A stretch of DNA of 5,827 bases, taken from the NCBI GenBank assembly GCA_015662785.1, contig DQTM01000031.1, forward strand, positions 1 through 5,827, read 5' to 3'. Both the position numbers and the translations under genes were made by a program. Source of the stretch: Sulfurospirillum arcachonense (lineage in GTDB: Bacteria; Campylobacterota; Campylobacteria; Campylobacterales; Sulfurospirillaceae). Positions 5,281 through 5,827 of this stretch are shown one piece after another. Position 1 is the first letter of the stretch; every line of letters begins with the position of its first letter. The notes below the pieces were generated by a model. It did no database searches, was not told the origin of the DNA, and saw nothing but the letters and a program-made list of their open reading frames with translations.

Positions 5281-5787
5281 TTACATGTAGATGACTTTGT
5301 TTTTTCCTGTCTCTTTTGCTTCGTATAGGGCAAGGTCTGCTCTTTTAATAGTATCGTCTATACTTTTGTCTCTACTACAGTAAAAAGAGGTTAAACCAAT
5401 GCTTACTGTAAATTTTACTTTATTTACATGTAGAGCTTCAATTTTGCTTCTTATTTTCTCTGCTAGTATTTTTGCACCCTTTTTATTGGTATCTGTTAGC
5501 ATAATAAGAAACTCTTCTCCTCCCCATCTTGCAGATATGTCACTTTTTCTTGTGCATCTTAATACTTCTTTTGCAAGTGCGATGATAACCTTGTCTCCTA
5601 TGTCGTGTCCATATGTATCATTTATCTTTTTGAAGTTGTCTATATCAAACATAAGTATGTACATTTCATTGTTAGTGCTTTTACACTCATCTATTAACTG
5701 TTTAGATATATTGTACATGTATCTTCTGTTATATAATCCCAAATTATGCAATAGAAAATTAAAAATATTATCTATCATTGCACTCAA
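5281..5787 (-). CDS. Short GGDEF-domain protein (diguanylate cyclase, apparently N-terminally reduced)
   Basis: The protein is little more than one GGDEF domain, which makes cyclic di-GMP from two GTP. With the TTG at 5787 it has 168 residues. Motifs: GLYNRRYM at 17-24, metal-binding FDIDNFKKIND at 47-57 (D48), YGHDIGD at 59-65, active-site GGEEF at 89-93, the inhibitory I-site RKSD at 80-83, and the C-terminal KRADLALYEAKETGKN at 148-163. The catalytic core looks intact. The usual DxLT that precedes GLYNRR is replaced by LLHNL, and there is no sensor domain, membrane segment or dimerising stalk, so it may be the 3' remnant of a larger cyclase. The start is uncertain: neither the TTG nor the ATG at 5778 has a good Shine-Dalgarno sequence, and an in-frame stop lies at 5806-5808. 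It ends 55 bases before pstS, on the same strand; a functional tie to phosphate is speculative. Confidence 0.85.
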   Translation of the reverse strand: MSAMIDNIFNFLLHNLGLYNRRYMYNISKQLIDECKSTNNEMYILMFDIDNFKKINDTYGHDIGDKVIIALAKEVLRCTRKSDISARWGGEEFLIMLTDTNKKGAKILAEKIRSKIEALHVNKVKFTVSIGLTSFYCSRDKSIDDTIKRADLALYEAKETGKNKVIYM

Positions 5788-5827
5788 GGCACATTCATTA
5801 AAAATTTACACCACCAATAAGGTGGCT

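Overview
This is an AT-rich window in which every supportable gene lies on the minus strand. In the direction of transcription (right to left) the order is: a short diguanylate-cyclase-like GGDEF gene, pstS, pstC, pstA, pstB, a TauE/SafE (DsbD_2-like) membrane protein gene, and the 5' part of a membrane-anchored coiled-coil protein gene that runs off the left edge. The core is a high-affinity phosphate ABC transporter operon. The PstS type without a lipobox, the long PstA with an N-terminal DUF3333-like periplasmic part, the GHCxGMCGG membrane protein and the AT-rich codon use all suggest a Campylobacterota (epsilonproteobacterial) genome of the Sulfurimonas/Sulfuricurvum kind. That taxonomic placement is an inference from gene style, not a database match.

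Layout. 5281-5787 is a 168-residue GGDEF protein with intact catalytic and I-site motifs but an altered start to the domain and no sensory part. 5226-5280 is a 55-bp leader holding two inverted repeats, one of which would pair the pstS Shine-Dalgarno sequence. 4194-5225 is pstS. 4032-4193 is a 162-bp spacer with a perfect 9-bp GC-rich palindrome of REP/RAYT style and a perfect TATAAT in front of pstC. 3129-4031 (pstC), 1955-3118 (pstA) and 1188-1946 (pstB) are packed with gaps of 10 and 8 bases. 478-1167 is a six-helix TauE/SafE-family protein. 1-455 is an N-terminally anchored coiled-coil protein with exact 14-residue proline-led repeats, truncated by the window edge.

How the genes work together. 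PstS captures phosphate in the periplasm, PstC and PstA form the channel, and PstB hydrolyses ATP. The operon does not continue into phoU inside this window; two membrane proteins of no obvious phosphate role follow pstB with short spacing. The leader and the pstS-pstC spacer look like the places where binding-protein and permease expression could be set separately. The transporter genes themselves look ordinary and intact. The points most worth a second look are the SD-pairing hairpin, the palindrome after pstS, the GGDEF remnant and the repeat-built coiled-coil protein.
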